Positions 38,078 through 47,891 are shown, counted from the stretch's first letter. The stretch is 64,000 bases of DNA from Lignipirellula cremea (GCF_007751035.1 NZ_CP036433.1:2647001-2711000), one strand, 5' to 3'. Numbers and translations are program-made. The notes: generated from the sequence alone by a model not told the origin.

Positions 38078-40186
38078 ATGGCGAAAATGGCGAATTCAGC
38101 CAAGTTCTTCAATCGTGAATTGAGCTGGCTGGAGTTTAACCAGCGTGTTCTTGACGAAGCCCGCAACCCGGCGATCCCGTTGCTGGAGCGTTTGAAGTTT
38201 CTCGCCATCACGGCGTCCAACGCCGACGAGTTCTTCATGGTCCGGGTGGGCGGACTGCAGGTGCTGTCGCGGCAACGCAACACCAAGCCCGACCCGGCCG
38301 GCATGACCCCCGACGAGCAGCTGCTGGCGATCAGCAAACGGTTCGCCCGGATGACGGCCGACCAGTACGCCTGCTTTGCTACGGAACTGGAGCCGGCTCT
38401 GCAGGAGGCTGGCATCCATCGCCTGGCGATCGAGACCCTGAACGCCAAACAGCAGTCGGCCGTGCGGAAGATCTTTGAGCAGGAGATCTTTCCCGTACTC
38501 ACGCCGATCGCCGTGACCTCAGCCGAAGACTTCCCCACGCTGTCGAACCAGGGCCTGAGCCTGTGCGTGAGGCTCGCGCCGAAATCGCCTGAGGAAACGC
38601 AGCGCGTGGCGGTGATCCCGCTGGGGCGATCGATGCCGCGGTTCTTTGCGCTGCCGTCGTCGGGCGGGTACTCGTACATGCTGCTGGAAGACGTCGCGGC
38701 CTCGCATGTCGACAAGTTCTTCACCGGCGAGCAGGTGCTGGAATGGACGCCCTTTCGCATCACTCGCAACGCCGACATGAGCTTGCGCGAAGACCAGGCC
38801 CCTGATCTGCTGGCCAGCATGGAAGAGATCCTCGACGCCCGCAAGGACAGCCCCTGCGTGCGGCTGGAAATCGCCGAGCACGCCAGTGCGGAGCTGCGCG
38901 GCTTTCTGCAGGACGTGCTTACGGTCGCGGATACCGACGTCATCCGTTGTCCTGGCCCGGTCGACCTGTCGGCCTTCATGCAGCTTGGTTTTCTGCCGGG
39001 CTTCGACGACCTGAAATACGAAGCCTGGCCCCCGCAGGCGTCGACGCAGATCGACCGCTCTGAGAGCCTGTTCGATACGCTCACGCAGCGCGACGTGCTG
39101 TTGTATCACCCTTACGAAAGTTTCGACCCGGTCGTGCGGTTGCTGGAAGAAGCGGCCGACGATCCCGATGTGCTGGCGATCAAGCAGGTGCTGTACCGCA
39201 CCAGTCGTGAAAGCCCCATCGTCGCGGCGCTGGCCCGCGCCGCCAGCAACGGGAAAAACGTCACCGCGCTGATCGAACTAAAAGCCCGATTCGATGAGGC
39301 CCGCAATATCGAATGGGCCAAGAATCTGGAACAGGAAGGCGTGCACGTAATTTACGGCGTGAAAAACCTGAAAACCCACGCCAAGATTTGCCTGATCGTC
39401 CGCCGCGAATCGCACGGCATCCAGCGGTATATGCACTTCGGCACCGGCAACTACAACGAAGCGACCGCCCGCATCTACAGCGACGCCAGCCTGATGACCA
39501 GCGACGAAGAACTGGGCGCCGACGCCACGGCGTTCTTCAACATGATCACCGGCTACTCGCAGCCGCAAAAGTTCCGCAAAATTGAAGCGGCCCCCATCGG
39601 CCTCCGCGATCGCCTGCTGGAAATGATCGAAGCCGAAACTCAGCGCGTCCGCGAAGGCGGCAAAGGCTCCATCCAGGCCAAGATCAACTCGCTGGTCGAC
39701 CCGACGCTGATCAAGGCGCTCTATGAAGCGTCCGACGCCGGCGTAAAAATCCAGTTGAATATCCGCGGCATCTGTTGCCTGCGTCCCGGCGTGAAGGGAC
39801 TCAGCGACAACATCGAGGTGCTCAGCATTATCGACCGCTACCTGGAACATGCCCGCATTTTCCACTTTTTGCACGGGGGCGATAACCGCGTCTTTATCTC
39901 CAGCGCTGACTGGATGCCGCGGAACCTGGACAAACGCGTCGAACTGCTGATCCCTGTTGAAGACGACGCCGCCAAACGCCGGTTAATGGGTATCCTGGAT
40001 TGTTATTTCCGCGATAATGTCAAAGCGAAGCAGCTCCAGCCCAACGGTTCGTACCAGCTGGTCAAACGCCACGCCCGGCGGAAAGAGTTCCGCAGCCAGG
40101 AAGAGCTGTACCGTCTTGCCTGCGAGGCCGTCAAAAACGCCAGCCAATCCAAACGGACTGTATTTGAGCCCCATCAGAGCCAGTAA
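38078..40186 (+). CDS. ppk1: Polyphosphate kinase 1
   Basis: Makes polyphosphate from ATP reversibly. The N-terminus FFNRELSWLEFNQRVLDEA is diagnostic. The catalytic histidine lies in LKTHAKICLIVRR (about 431-443) and the second conserved histidine in YLEHARIFHF (about 588-597). The DWMPRNLDKRVELL motif near 612 completes the family marks. 702 aa is normal. It is flanked by ppx/gppA upstream and sixA, whose ATG directly follows its TAA. Confidence 0.96.
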   Translation: MAKMANSAKFFNRELSWLEFNQRVLDEARNPAIPLLERLKFLAITASNADEFFMVRVGGLQVLSRQRNTKPDPAGMTPDEQLLAISKRFARMTADQYACFATELEPALQEAGIHRLAIETLNAKQQSAVRKIFEQEIFPVLTPIAVTSAEDFPTLSNQGLSLCVRLAPKSPEETQRVAVIPLGRSMPRFFALPSSGGYSYMLLEDVAASHVDKFFTGEQVLEWTPFRITRNADMSLREDQAPDLLASMEEILDARKDSPCVRLEIAEHASAELRGFLQDVLTVADTDVIRCPGPVDLSAFMQLGFLPGFDDLKYEAWPPQASTQIDRSESLFDTLTQRDVLLYHPYESFDPVVRLLEEAADDPDVLAIKQVLYRTSRESPIVAALARAASNGKNVTALIELKARFDEARNIEWAKNLEQEGVHVIYGVKNLKTHAKICLIVRRESHGIQRYMHFGTGNYNEATARIYSDASLMTSDEELGADATAFFNMITGYSQPQKFRKIEAAPIGLRDRLLEMIEAETQRVREGGKGSIQAKINSLVDPTLIKALYEASDAGVKIQLNIRGICCLRPGVKGLSDNIEVLSIIDRYLEHARIFHFLHGGDNRVFISSADWMPRNLDKRVELLIPVEDDAAKRRLMGILDCYFRDNVKAKQLQPNGSYQLVKRHARRKEFRSQEELYRLACEAVKNASQSKRTVFEPHQSQ

Positions 40187-40675
40187 ATGAAAACCCTTCT
40201 CATACTCCGCCACGCCAAATCCAGCTGGGCAGACGCAGGGCAGGCGGACTTCGATCGCCCGCTCAACAAACGCGGCCGACAATCGGCCCCGCTCATCGGC
40301 CAGGAGATTCGAGAACGCGGGATCACGCCCTGGCTGGTCCTCAGTTCGACCGCCTTACGGGCCCGACTGACGACCGAACTGGTCAATGCCGAGTCCGGTT
40401 TTACTGGCCAGACAGTATTCGAACAGGACCTCTACCTGGCCCCGCCGGAAACCTACCTGGAGCGCCTGCGGTGGCTGGGCGGCGAAGCCAACCCGGCGAT
40501 GGTCGTCGGCCATAACCCGGGACTGGAGATGCTGGTCGGCATGCTGACCGGCCAGCATGCGTCATTCCCCACCGCCGCCCTGGCGATCGTCGACCTGCCG
40601 ATCGATGCCTGGAGCGAGCTGCGTTCCAACACGCCCGGCCGCCTTGTCGATCTGGTCCTCCCGCGGGAACTGTAA
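40187..40675 (+). CDS. sixA: SixA-like phosphohistidine phosphatase
   Basis: Small histidine-phosphatase-superfamily enzyme. The N-terminal LILRHAKS carries the catalytic RH motif with the AKS of SixA, followed by DRPLNKRGR; the second His lies in VVGHNPGLEMLVG (about 107). 162 aa matches SixA, which dephosphorylates phosphohistidine domains. The start codon abuts the ppk1 stop, so cotranslation with ppk1 is likely. A role in removing phosphate from histidine-phosphorylated proteins, perhaps linked to polyphosphate state, is inference. Confidence 0.88.
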   Translation: MKTLLILRHAKSSWADAGQADFDRPLNKRGRQSAPLIGQEIRERGITPWLVLSSTALRARLTTELVNAESGFTGQTVFEQDLYLAPPETYLERLRWLGGEANPAMVVGHNPGLEMLVGMLTGQHASFPTAALAIVDLPIDAWSELRSNTPGRLVDLVLPREL

Positions 40676-40736
40676 ACCTGCCCGCTCCCGGACAAGCTCC
40701 GCCAGAACGGGGTAGCATGATCCCTTTCGCCCGGCG

Positions 40737-40764
40737 GCTGTGTTAGTCTAGCTGTGTTAGTCTA
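40737..40764 (+). repeat. 14-bp tandem duplication
   Basis: GCTGTGTTAGTCTA occurs twice back to back (40737-40750, 40751-40764) in the spacer between sixA and the FtsX-like gene, 41 bp before the start codon. Confidence 0.9.
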
Positions 40765-40804
40765 TCGGGTTGAAGTTGGAGAGCTACCTTCGAGGGAGTT
40801 TCGC

Positions 40805-42274
40805 ATGACGGCGTGGAAACTACTCCGTTCAGAAATCTGGTTCCGCAGGTCGAATTTTTTTATGAGCCTGTTCGCCATCACGGCGGCGGCCGCCCTGTTT
40901 GTAGCCAGCCCCGCGTTGCTGGACGCCTACCGTAGCGAATCGCAAGGCCGCCTGGAGACGATGCGCGCCGAGACCGACAAAGAACTCGCCCAGATGCAGG
41001 CCGAAACCGACGCCGCCCTGGCAACCATGCAGGAACAAACGGCCTACGAACTGCTCGGGATGCAGGCCAAGGCGAACGTCGACATCAGCATCATGGATAA
41101 ACGCACCAAACAGATCATGCGCGACCTGGGCTTCAACCTGCGGATCGTCCATCAGAACACCGACCTGACCGGGCTGCTGGCCAACTTTGAATCGTTCCCC
41201 ATGCCGCAGTCGTACGTGCAGAAACTGGCCGACTCGCCCGAGATCACCAAAATTGTGCACCTGGTCGCCACCGTCAAAAAGCTGGTCGATATCGACGGCG
41301 CACCCCGGCTGGTCGTCGGTTTTGCCCCGGAAGCAACCCAGTCGCATGTCGAACGGAAGCCGCCCATGGGCTTCAACATTGAACGCGGCAAGGTCTACCT
41401 GGGACACCTGGTCGGCGAAGGAAAACAGATCGGCGAAACATTCGACCTGCTCGGCAAGTCTTTTGAAATCGCTCGCATCCTGCCCGCCCACGGCAACCGC
41501 GACGAAGATATCCTCATCGCCATGAACCTGGCCGACGCCCAGCAAATCCTGCAGATGGAAGACCAGATCACCGAGATCCTCGCTCTGGGCTGCAAATGCA
41601 AAACGCTCGAAAGGGTGGAAGAAATCACGGCCCAGCTGGAGCTGGTGCTGCCCGACACCAAGGTCACCGAAATGCGGGTCCAGGCGATCGCCCGGGAAGA
41701 ACAGCGGAACCTGGTCACGGCCTACCACCAGCAGGCGATGGCCATGTACGAAGAAGACCGTGCCAAGATCGCCGCGCAAGAACTGGCCCGGCGGCAACAA
41801 ATCATCGCCAGCGAAACGGCCCGCCGCGAGGCCGTAACCAACCAGGAAGCCGAACACCAGGCCGCCATCGCGGCCATGCTGGTCAAGCTGACCAGCTTTG
41901 TCACCCCGCTGGTGATCCTGGTCTGTGCGGTCTGGCTGGGGCTGCTCGCCTGGTCAAACGTACGGGAACGCCGCACCGAGATCGGCCTGCTGAGGGCGCT
42001 CGGCAAAAACTCGTCCGCCATTGCCACACTGTTCCTGGGCCGGGCCGTGCTGCTGGGCCTGCTGGGCGGCCTGGCCGGGTCCCTGTGCGGTTTCCTGCTG
42101 GCCTGGTGGGTGGCCTCCGACGTACTGCTGGTGGATCCCGACCGCTTCACTGTGTCCCCGCTTATCCTGCTGATGGCCCTGCTGGGCGGCCCGTTGCTGG
42201 CGGCCATGGCCACTTACATTCCCACCCTGTCCGCCGTGACCCAGGACCCGGCCATCGTGTTAATGGAAAACTAA
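40805..42274 (+). CDS. FtsX-like ABC permease with two coiled-coil insertions
   Basis: Membrane subunit of the MacB/FtsX/LolC type: one N-terminal span (about 19-37) and three C-terminal spans ending in the typical LSAVTQDPAIVLMEN-like tail; VRERRTEIGLLRALGKNSS (about 393) is the family's coupling-helix signature. The periplasmic part contains a heptad-like coiled coil at about 40-100 and another at about 295-355, both rich in Glu, Ala, Gln and Met. No ABC ATPase gene is adjacent. Start ATG 40805 has GAGGGA 7 bp upstream. Confidence 0.8.
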   Translation: MTAWKLLRSEIWFRRSNFFMSLFAITAAAALFVASPALLDAYRSESQGRLETMRAETDKELAQMQAETDAALATMQEQTAYELLGMQAKANVDISIMDKRTKQIMRDLGFNLRIVHQNTDLTGLLANFESFPMPQSYVQKLADSPEITKIVHLVATVKKLVDIDGAPRLVVGFAPEATQSHVERKPPMGFNIERGKVYLGHLVGEGKQIGETFDLLGKSFEIARILPAHGNRDEDILIAMNLADAQQILQMEDQITEILALGCKCKTLERVEEITAQLELVLPDTKVTEMRVQAIAREEQRNLVTAYHQQAMAMYEEDRAKIAAQELARRQQIIASETARREAVTNQEAEHQAAIAAMLVKLTSFVTPLVILVCAVWLGLLAWSNVRERRTEIGLLRALGKNSSAIATLFLGRAVLLGLLGGLAGSLCGFLLAWWVASDVLLVDPDRFTVSPLILLMALLGGPLLAAMATYIPTLSAVTQDPAIVLMEN

Positions 42275-42287
42275 CTCCGGACTTTTC

Positions 42288-42314
42288 GGTCGTTTTTCAC
42301 TTCGCGAGAGCACG
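42288..42314 (+). repeat. Short dispersed repeat, copy 1
   Basis: GGTCGTTTTTCACTTCG followed by CGAGAGCACG. A near copy is at 58022-58048. Located just after the FtsX-like gene. Confidence 0.55.
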
Positions 42315-42411
42315 TGTCCCTCTGGCAGGATTCTCCCTTTCCCTTTAGCTGCCTCGTACTCTCCCCGGCGGCGGTTCCGTCGTCTTTTCGCCTGAGAAGG
42401 AAATTGCCGTG

Positions 42412-43536
42412 ATGAAAATCACCCAGGTCGTCTGCCAGATTTTGCGGATCGACAATGTCGAAGCGAAAACAGCCAGCAGCCAGGACGCCATCATTGTCCG
42501 TGTGCGGACCGATAACGGCCTGGAAGGGATCGGCGAGGCGGACTCTTCGCCCGAGATGGTCAAAGCGGCGATCGACGCCCCGTTCAGCCACAATGTGGCC
42601 TGCGGCCTGCGCGAACTCCTGCTGGGCGAGAACCCGCTGGAAACGGACCGGATCTGGGAAAAAATGTACCGCCGGACCATGTACGCCGGCCGTCGCAGCA
42701 CCATGATCACCGCCATGGCGGCGATCGACATGGCGCTCTGGGACATCAAAGGGAAGCAATTTGGCGAACCGATCCATCGCCTGCTCGGCGGGAAACGCCA
42801 CGACAAAATCAGGGCGTATGCTTCGATCCTGTTCGGCCGCGACGGCGAAGAAACAGCCGACATTGGCCGCCGCTGGCGCGAGGCCGGCTATACGGCCGTC
42901 AAGTTCGGTTGGGAGCCAATGGGCCAAAGCGAGCAGGTCGACCTGGACCTGGTCCGCGGCGCCCGCGAAGGGCTGGGCGACGACGGCATCCTGCTGATCG
43001 ATGCCGGCTGCGTGTGGGACAGCCGCACCGCCCTGCGGCGGGCGCAGGCCTTTGCCGAGTACAAACCGGAATGGCTGGAAGAAGCCCTGCACCCCGACGA
43101 TGTCGAAGGCTATCGCTGGCTCCGTGATCGCAGCCCGATCCCGATCGCCGCCGGCGAAGAGGAGTGCGGCCGCCACTCCTTCCGCCCGCTGATCGACCAG
43201 AGGGCGCTCGATGTTTACCAGGTCGACCTGTCCCGCAACGGCTTCACCGACGCCCACTACATCCGCCAGCGCGTGGAGGAGATCGGCGCCCGGGTGTGCA
43301 ACCACTGCTACACCAGCCCGGTGACCCACGCTGCCAGCATGCACTGGCTCAGCACCTCGCGCGATGCGTTCCTGTTTGAAGACTGCGTCGAGGACTCGCC
43401 GCTGCGGCACGAACTGACCCACGAGAAAATCCAGGCCGAAGACGGCTGGGTCCACATTCCCGATCGTCCCGGCCTGGGCGTCACCCTGAACGAAGATTTC
43501 ATCGCCCAGCGCCTGATCGCCCAGTCCGGCGACTGA
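42412..43536 (+). CDS. Enolase-superfamily (mandelate racemase-like) enzyme
   Basis: Cytosolic enzyme that abstracts a proton next to a carboxylate, usually a sugar-acid dehydratase or racemase. Metal ligands fit LLIDAGCVWD (Asp, about 197), EWLEEALHPDD (Glu, about 222) and IAAGEEE (Glu, about 246). A Lys is in YTAVKFGW (about 163). The Asp/His pair typical of mandelate-racemase members fits VYQVDLSRNG (about 270) and CNHCYTSPV (about 300). The substrate cannot be named. The gene starts at ATG 42412 or GTG 42409 after AAGGAA. Confidence 0.82.
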   Translation: MKITQVVCQILRIDNVEAKTASSQDAIIVRVRTDNGLEGIGEADSSPEMVKAAIDAPFSHNVACGLRELLLGENPLETDRIWEKMYRRTMYAGRRSTMITAMAAIDMALWDIKGKQFGEPIHRLLGGKRHDKIRAYASILFGRDGEETADIGRRWREAGYTAVKFGWEPMGQSEQVDLDLVRGAREGLGDDGILLIDAGCVWDSRTALRRAQAFAEYKPEWLEEALHPDDVEGYRWLRDRSPIPIAAGEEECGRHSFRPLIDQRALDVYQVDLSRNGFTDAHYIRQRVEEIGARVCNHCYTSPVTHAASMHWLSTSRDAFLFEDCVEDSPLRHELTHEKIQAEDGWVHIPDRPGLGVTLNEDFIAQRLIAQSGD

Positions 43537-43627
43537 TCGACCCCGCGATCACGTCCCGCGGGTCGTCTTTTCCCTCTGCGACGACAAACCGGACCCCGCT
43601 AGTCGGCTAGCTTAATTGAGGATACGG

Positions 43628-44059
43628 ATGGCCAAACTCAAATCCTGCGGGGTCATCCTGTTTCGACAGGAGCCGCAACTCTCCTTCCTGCTGATGCAAC
43701 ATCCGGATCGCTGGGACCTGCCCAAAGGGCACGTCGATCCGGGAGAGACCGAGCTGCAGTGCGCGCTGCGGGAGCTGGAAGAAGAGACCGGCTATTTCGC
43801 CAACGAAGTCCGGCTGGACCCCGACTTTCGCTTCCAGCTGGACTACAGCGTGCGTTACAAACGCAGCGGCAACCAATGGCAGACGAAGTCGCTGATCATG
43901 TTCCTGGGAGAGCTGTTGGTGGATCGCCCGCCCCTGCTGACCGAGCATGAAGGCTACGCGTGGTGGACCTGGGAGCCGCCGCATCGGATCCAGGAGAAAA
44001 CAATCGACCCCCTGCTGGCCAGCGTCGCCAGCCACTGGCAGACGAAGAGCGGCGATTAG
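43628..44059 (+). CDS. Nudix hydrolase, diadenosine-tetraphosphatase-like
   Basis: The Nudix box is intact: GHVDPGE then a seven-residue spacer and RELEEETG (about 38-60). SCGVILFR and WDLPKGH resemble bis(5'-nucleosyl)-tetraphosphatase (asymmetrical), which removes Ap4A. 143 aa fits. The ATG at 43628 has GAGGA 5 bp upstream, preferred over the in-frame TTG at 43616. It converges with dapB, with only 12 bp between stops. Confidence 0.82.
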   Translation: MAKLKSCGVILFRQEPQLSFLLMQHPDRWDLPKGHVDPGETELQCALRELEEETGYFANEVRLDPDFRFQLDYSVRYKRSGNQWQTKSLIMFLGELLVDRPPLLTEHEGYAWWTWEPPHRIQEKTIDPLLASVASHWQTKSGD

Positions 44060-44071
44060 GTCACGCTGGCG

Positions 44072-44866
44072 TTACAGGCCCAGCACGTCGTACATGGTGT
44101 ACAGACCGGGTCCCTTATGGGCGATCCATTTGGCGGCGGCCAGCGCGCCCAGGGCGTAGCAGTCGCGGTTGCTGGCGCGGACGGTCAGCTCGATCGTTTC
44201 CCCCAGCAAACCGAACAGAATGGTGTGCTCGCCCGGGTTGTCGCCGGTGCGGATCGCGTGATAGCCGATCTCTTCGTGGGGACGTTTGCCGACGGCGCCT
44301 TCACGGCCATGGGTGTGAATCTGCTGGCCCATCTGCTCGGCCACCAGCTGGCCAAACCGCAGGGCCGTGCCGCTGGGAGCGTCTTCTTTGTAACGATGAT
44401 GGCGTTCGAGAATCTCCACATCCACGCCGGATTCCAGATCCTTGAGGGCCCGGGCGGTCGTTTCCACCAGCTTCATGGTGACGTTCACGGCCAGGCTCAT
44501 GTTGGGGGCCCAGACGACGGGAATGGTTTCGGCTGCATGGCGGATGGCCGTTTGCTGTTCGTCGTCGAGTCCGGTGGTGGCCATCACCAGCGGCACGCCG
44601 TTGCGGACGCATTCCTCGGTAATGCTGGCGGCGCCGGCCGGGTTGGAGAAGTCAATCACCGAGTCGATCGCCCCGTTCAACTGGTTGCTGAGCAGCACGC
44701 CGATGCCGCCGATGCCGCACAACACACCGACATCTTTCCCCAGGTTGGGATTCGACGCCGACTCCAGCGCATCGACAATGTGAATCTCCGGGTCGGCATG
44801 TCCCAGCACAATCAGCCGCTGACCCATTCGTCCGGCGGCTCCATTGATCGCGATATTGGTTGGCAC
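44072..44866 (-). CDS. dapB: 4-hydroxy-tetrahydrodipicolinate reductase
   Basis: NAD(P)H-dependent step of lysine and diaminopimelate synthesis. The Rossmann motif INGAAGRMGQRL (about 7-18), the tetrahydrodipicolinate site ERHHRYKEDAPSGTA (about 153-167) and ATTGL (about 98) are conserved. 264 aa is typical. It lies 45 bp downstream of thrC on the same strand; both are aspartate-family enzymes, so a common operon is plausible. Confidence 0.95.
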   Translation of the reverse strand: MPTNIAINGAAGRMGQRLIVLGHADPEIHIVDALESASNPNLGKDVGVLCGIGGIGVLLSNQLNGAIDSVIDFSNPAGAASITEECVRNGVPLVMATTGLDDEQQTAIRHAAETIPVVWAPNMSLAVNVTMKLVETTARALKDLESGVDVEILERHHRYKEDAPSGTALRFGQLVAEQMGQQIHTHGREGAVGKRPHEEIGYHAIRTGDNPGEHTILFGLLGETIELTVRASNRDCYALGALAAAKWIAHKGPGLYTMYDVLGL

Positions 44867-44881
44867 AGGAACGCCTCCGCG

Positions 44882-44919
44882 GTTAGCTGTAGAGTGGCGG
44901 GTTAGCTGTCGTTAGCTGT
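44882..44919. repeat. Three copies of GTTAGCTGT around the thrC stop codon
   Basis: GTTAGCTGT occurs at 44882-44890, 44901-44909 and 44911-44919; the last includes the thrC TAA on the minus strand. It looks like small duplications of the gene end. Confidence 0.7.
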
Positions 44920-46312
44920 AAAGCTGAATGGCCTTGATGATTTCGTCGAGATCGTTGGGCACGCGTACGGCCCGATTGGCGAAGGAGGCCCGCCGCACGC
45001 CGCGGCTGCCCAGCACTTCGTCGAACTCGGTCTGATCGGTTGTGTGGTAGGCGACCGTCGCCTTGGGATCTTTGAGCAGATGCCCCGTCAGGATGCAGAC
45101 GACTTCGTCGTCCATGCCGATGACGCCTTCTTCGCGCAGGAGTTTGGCTCCGGCGACGCTGGCCGCACTGGCGGGCTCGCAGCCCATGCCGCCCGCGCCG
45201 ACTTGCGATTTGGCGTCGAGGATCTGCTGGTCGCTGACTTCGCGGACGACGCCGTCGCAGACATCGAGGGCCCGCAGGCATTTCATCAGGTTGACGGGAC
45301 GATTGATTTCGATTGCACTGGCAATGGTCGAGGCCTTGGCGCCGGTGCTGTCCAGTTCGCCAAAATAACCGTTCGCCAGGGTCGGATCGCCGTGACCGTC
45401 TTTCCAGCGCATGCCGCGTTTTTCGAACAACTCGTACAGGGTGTTTGCCCCGGCCGCATTAATGACGGCCAGCCGCGGGATGCGATCAATCAGTCCCAGC
45501 TGCTTGAGTTCAAAAAAAGCTTTGCCAAACGCGCTGGAGTTGCCCAGGTTGCCGCCGGGCACCACGATCCAGTCGGGCACGCGCCAGCCGAGCGATTCCA
45601 GCACGCGGAACATGATCGTCTTTTGCCCTTCCAGCCGGAACGGGTTGACGCTGTTCACCAGATAAATGCCCAGCCGCGAGCAGATTTCTTTCACCCGCTG
45701 CATGGCGTCGTCGAAGTCGCCCGAGATCTGCACCGTCAGCGCGCCGTAGTCGAGCGCTTGCGACAGCTTGCCGAACGAGATTTTTCCGGAGCCGATGAAA
45801 ATCACCGCCCGCATCGCCCGGGTGACCGAACAGTACATGGCCAGCGAGGCGCTTGTATTGCCAGTGGACGCACAGGCGGCCCGTTTGGCGCCGATGTTGT
45901 TGGCGTGCGTAAACGCTGCCGTCATGCCGTTATCTTTGAAGCTGCCGGAAGGGTTCATCCCTTCATACTGCAGGAACAATCGGCCTGTTTTCATGCCGAC
46001 AAACGGAGCCACGCCGTCGGCCTGCTGCAGCAAGGTTTGCCCTTCGCCCACGGTGACGACAGAATCCGGATCTACAAAGGGGAGCAAATCGTGGAATCGC
46101 CAGACGCCGCTGAAACGGAGCGGGTTGTGTCGCTGCGTCCAGTATTTTTCCAGCTCCCGCAGTTCGCTCGGCGGCGACGCTTTGGACCAGTCATAGACAA
46201 CATCCAGCAATTCGCCGCACTTGGGACAAGCCACAAGGACCTCGCCCACGTCGAACGTGGCGCCGCAAGGCGGGGAAATACATTTCTGAGAGGCGACGCC
46301 GCTTAAGCCCAC
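44912..46312 (-). CDS. thrC: Threonine synthase
   Basis: PLP enzyme converting O-phosphohomoserine to threonine. The N-terminal zinc-ribbon-like CISPPCG...CPKCG, the PLP-lysine motif [11 protein letters not shown] (Lys near 121), the phosphate loop [10 protein letters not shown] and the TGHLLKDP motif near the end are present. I chose GTG 46312 ([14 protein letters not shown]) because homologues start just before QKCIS and a TACAAT -10 match lies at 46338-46333, inside the longer frame that opens at TTG 46390; neither start has a good ribosome-binding site. About 466 aa. Confidence 0.9.
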   Translation of the reverse strand: MGLSGVASQKCISPPCGATFDVGEVLVACPKCGELLDVVYDWSKASPPSELRELEKYWTQRHNPLRFSGVWRFHDLLPFVDPDSVVTVGEGQTLLQQADGVAPFVGMKTGRLFLQYEGMNPSGSFKDNGMTAAFTHANNIGAKRAACASTGNTSASLAMYCSVTRAMRAVIFIGSGKISFGKLSQALDYGALTVQISGDFDDAMQRVKEICSRLGIYLVNSVNPFRLEGQKTIMFRVLESLGWRVPDWIVVPGGNLGNSSAFGKAFFELKQLGLIDRIPRLAVINAAGANTLYELFEKRGMRWKDGHGDPTLANGYFGELDSTGAKASTIASAIEINRPVNLMKCLRALDVCDGVVREVSDQQILDAKSQVGAGGMGCEPASAASVAGAKLLREEGVIGMDDEVVCILTGHLLKDPKATVAYHTTDQTEFDEVLGSRGVRRASFANRAVRVPNDLDEIIKAIQLYS

Positions 46313-46747
46313 GGTTGTAACTACTTGGAGTGATTGTACTTGAACAAAGCGAATGTGTGGTAGTGTAGCCGTCCAGGACGCTTGCGGCAAGATGTCTGGC
46401 GAACAGCTCCAGGGCGGCGCCTGACGTTTTTACCACCCTATCGCGAATTCCTGTGCGGCCACATCACTTTATACTCTAGGTCGCAAGTTGTCCCGCCGTG
46501 GACCGCCCCGGCCATGCTTTTTCTAACGCGGTCGCCGACTTTCTCTAGCGCGGTCGCCCAGGGCGGACCGCCTCCAACTGTTCGCTGCCGCAGATCGGGC
46601 GTATAATCCGTAGCTGTTTTCACGATTCCCGGGCCTGCACCGCTGGTCCTTTGTTTCAGGCGTCCCGCCGCTGGTAATCACTTGCCTGCAGGCCCAGGGA
46701 TTGCCGTCAGGTCGGGCCTGTGCCTGACCGCCTTTGCTGGAGCCGCC
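46313..46747. other. 435-bp divergent region between thrC and nadA
   Basis: Contains a -10 match for thrC (TACAAT on the minus strand, 46338-46333) and a 22-bp-period direct repeat: CTAACGCGGTCGCC (46523-46536) and CTAGCGCGGTCGCC (46545-46558). No coding frame inside is convincing. Confidence 0.5.
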
Positions 46748-47887
46748 ATGTCGACCACTGCTTTTTCGGCCTCTGCCTTTGAGCTTCCGCCTTACAAGTC
46801 GTTGTCGAACGAAGAATTGTCGCAGCGGATCGAAGGCGTTCGCAGCCGCCTGGGCGAACGTCTGCTGCTCCTGGGGCATCATTACCAGCAAGACGAAGTT
46901 ATCGCCCATTGCGACCTTCGCGGCGACAGCTATCAGCTCAGCCAGATGGCGGCCGGCAGCAGCGCGTGCGAAAGCATCGTCTTCTGCGGCGTCCACTTTA
47001 TGGCGGAAACGGCCGACATCCTGGCCAATCGTCCCGAGAAAATGGAAGAACGCAGCGGACGACGCGTCACCGTGATGCTGCCCGATATGGCGGCTGGCTG
47101 CTCCATGGCCGACATGGCCGCGATCGAACAGGTGGAAAACGCCTGGGAAGATCTGGGCGAAATCATCGACAACAGCGATATCACGCCCGTCACCTATATC
47201 AACTCGGCCGCCAGCCTCAAGGCGTTTTGCGGCAAGCACGGCGGGATCGTTTGCACCTCGAGCAATGCGGCCGCCGTCCTGGAATGGGCGTTCGCCCGGA
47301 CCAGCCGCGTGCTGTTCTTTCCCGACCAGCATCTGGGCCGGAATACGGCCTTGAAAATGGGCATCACCAACGACCAGATGCCCGTGTGGAACCCGTTTGA
47401 AAGCGACCTGGGCGGCAATACCGAAGAAGCTTTGCAGCAGAGCAAGGTCATTCTGTGGCAAGGGCACTGCAGCGTCCATCAAATGTTCACCGCCGCGCAC
47501 GTGCACGCCTTTCGCGAGCAGTACCCCGGCATCAAAATCCTGGTCCACCCCGAATGCATGCAAGAGGTCAACGACCTGGCCGACGTGTCCGGTTCGACCG
47601 GCAAGATTATCCAGACCGTGCAACAGGCGCCGGCCGGTACGCAATGGGCCATCGGCACCGAACTGCATCTGGTGAACCGACTCAAGGCGGAACACCCGGA
47701 ACAGCAGATCCACTTTCTGTCGCCCGTGGTCTGCATGTGTGCGACCATGTACCGGATCGACCTGGCGCACCTCTGCTGGACGCTGGAGAACCTGGAAGCC
47801 GGCACGCCGGTGAACGTCATCGAAGTCGACGACGAAACCACCCGCTGGTCGCTCACCGCGCTCGAACGCATGCTGGAAGTGCACTAA
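46748..47887 (+). CDS. nadA: Quinolinate synthase
   Basis: [4Fe-4S] enzyme condensing iminoaspartate and dihydroxyacetone phosphate in de novo NAD synthesis. LLGHHYQQDEVI (about 40), FCGVHFMAETADIL (about 82), LPDMAAGCSMADM (cluster Cys near 119), HPECM (about 278) and VVCMCATMYRIDL (about 332) contain the expected cluster and substrate residues. ATG 46748 has GGAG upstream; the frame opens earlier at 46682. 379 aa. nadB and nadC are not in the window. Confidence 0.95.
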   Translation: MSTTAFSASAFELPPYKSLSNEELSQRIEGVRSRLGERLLLLGHHYQQDEVIAHCDLRGDSYQLSQMAAGSSACESIVFCGVHFMAETADILANRPEKMEERSGRRVTVMLPDMAAGCSMADMAAIEQVENAWEDLGEIIDNSDITPVTYINSAASLKAFCGKHGGIVCTSSNAAAVLEWAFARTSRVLFFPDQHLGRNTALKMGITNDQMPVWNPFESDLGGNTEEALQQSKVILWQGHCSVHQMFTAAHVHAFREQYPGIKILVHPECMQEVNDLADVSGSTGKIIQTVQQAPAGTQWAIGTELHLVNRLKAEHPEQQIHFLSPVVCMCATMYRIDLAHLCWTLENLEAGTPVNVIEVDDETTRWSLTALERMLEVH

Positions 47888-47891
47888 CCCC

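Noticed and set aside
43539-43571. GACCC-GCG/CGCGGGTC hairpin followed by TTTT after the enolase-like gene
   Set aside because: Stem has a bulge and the T-run is offset; too weak to list as a terminator.
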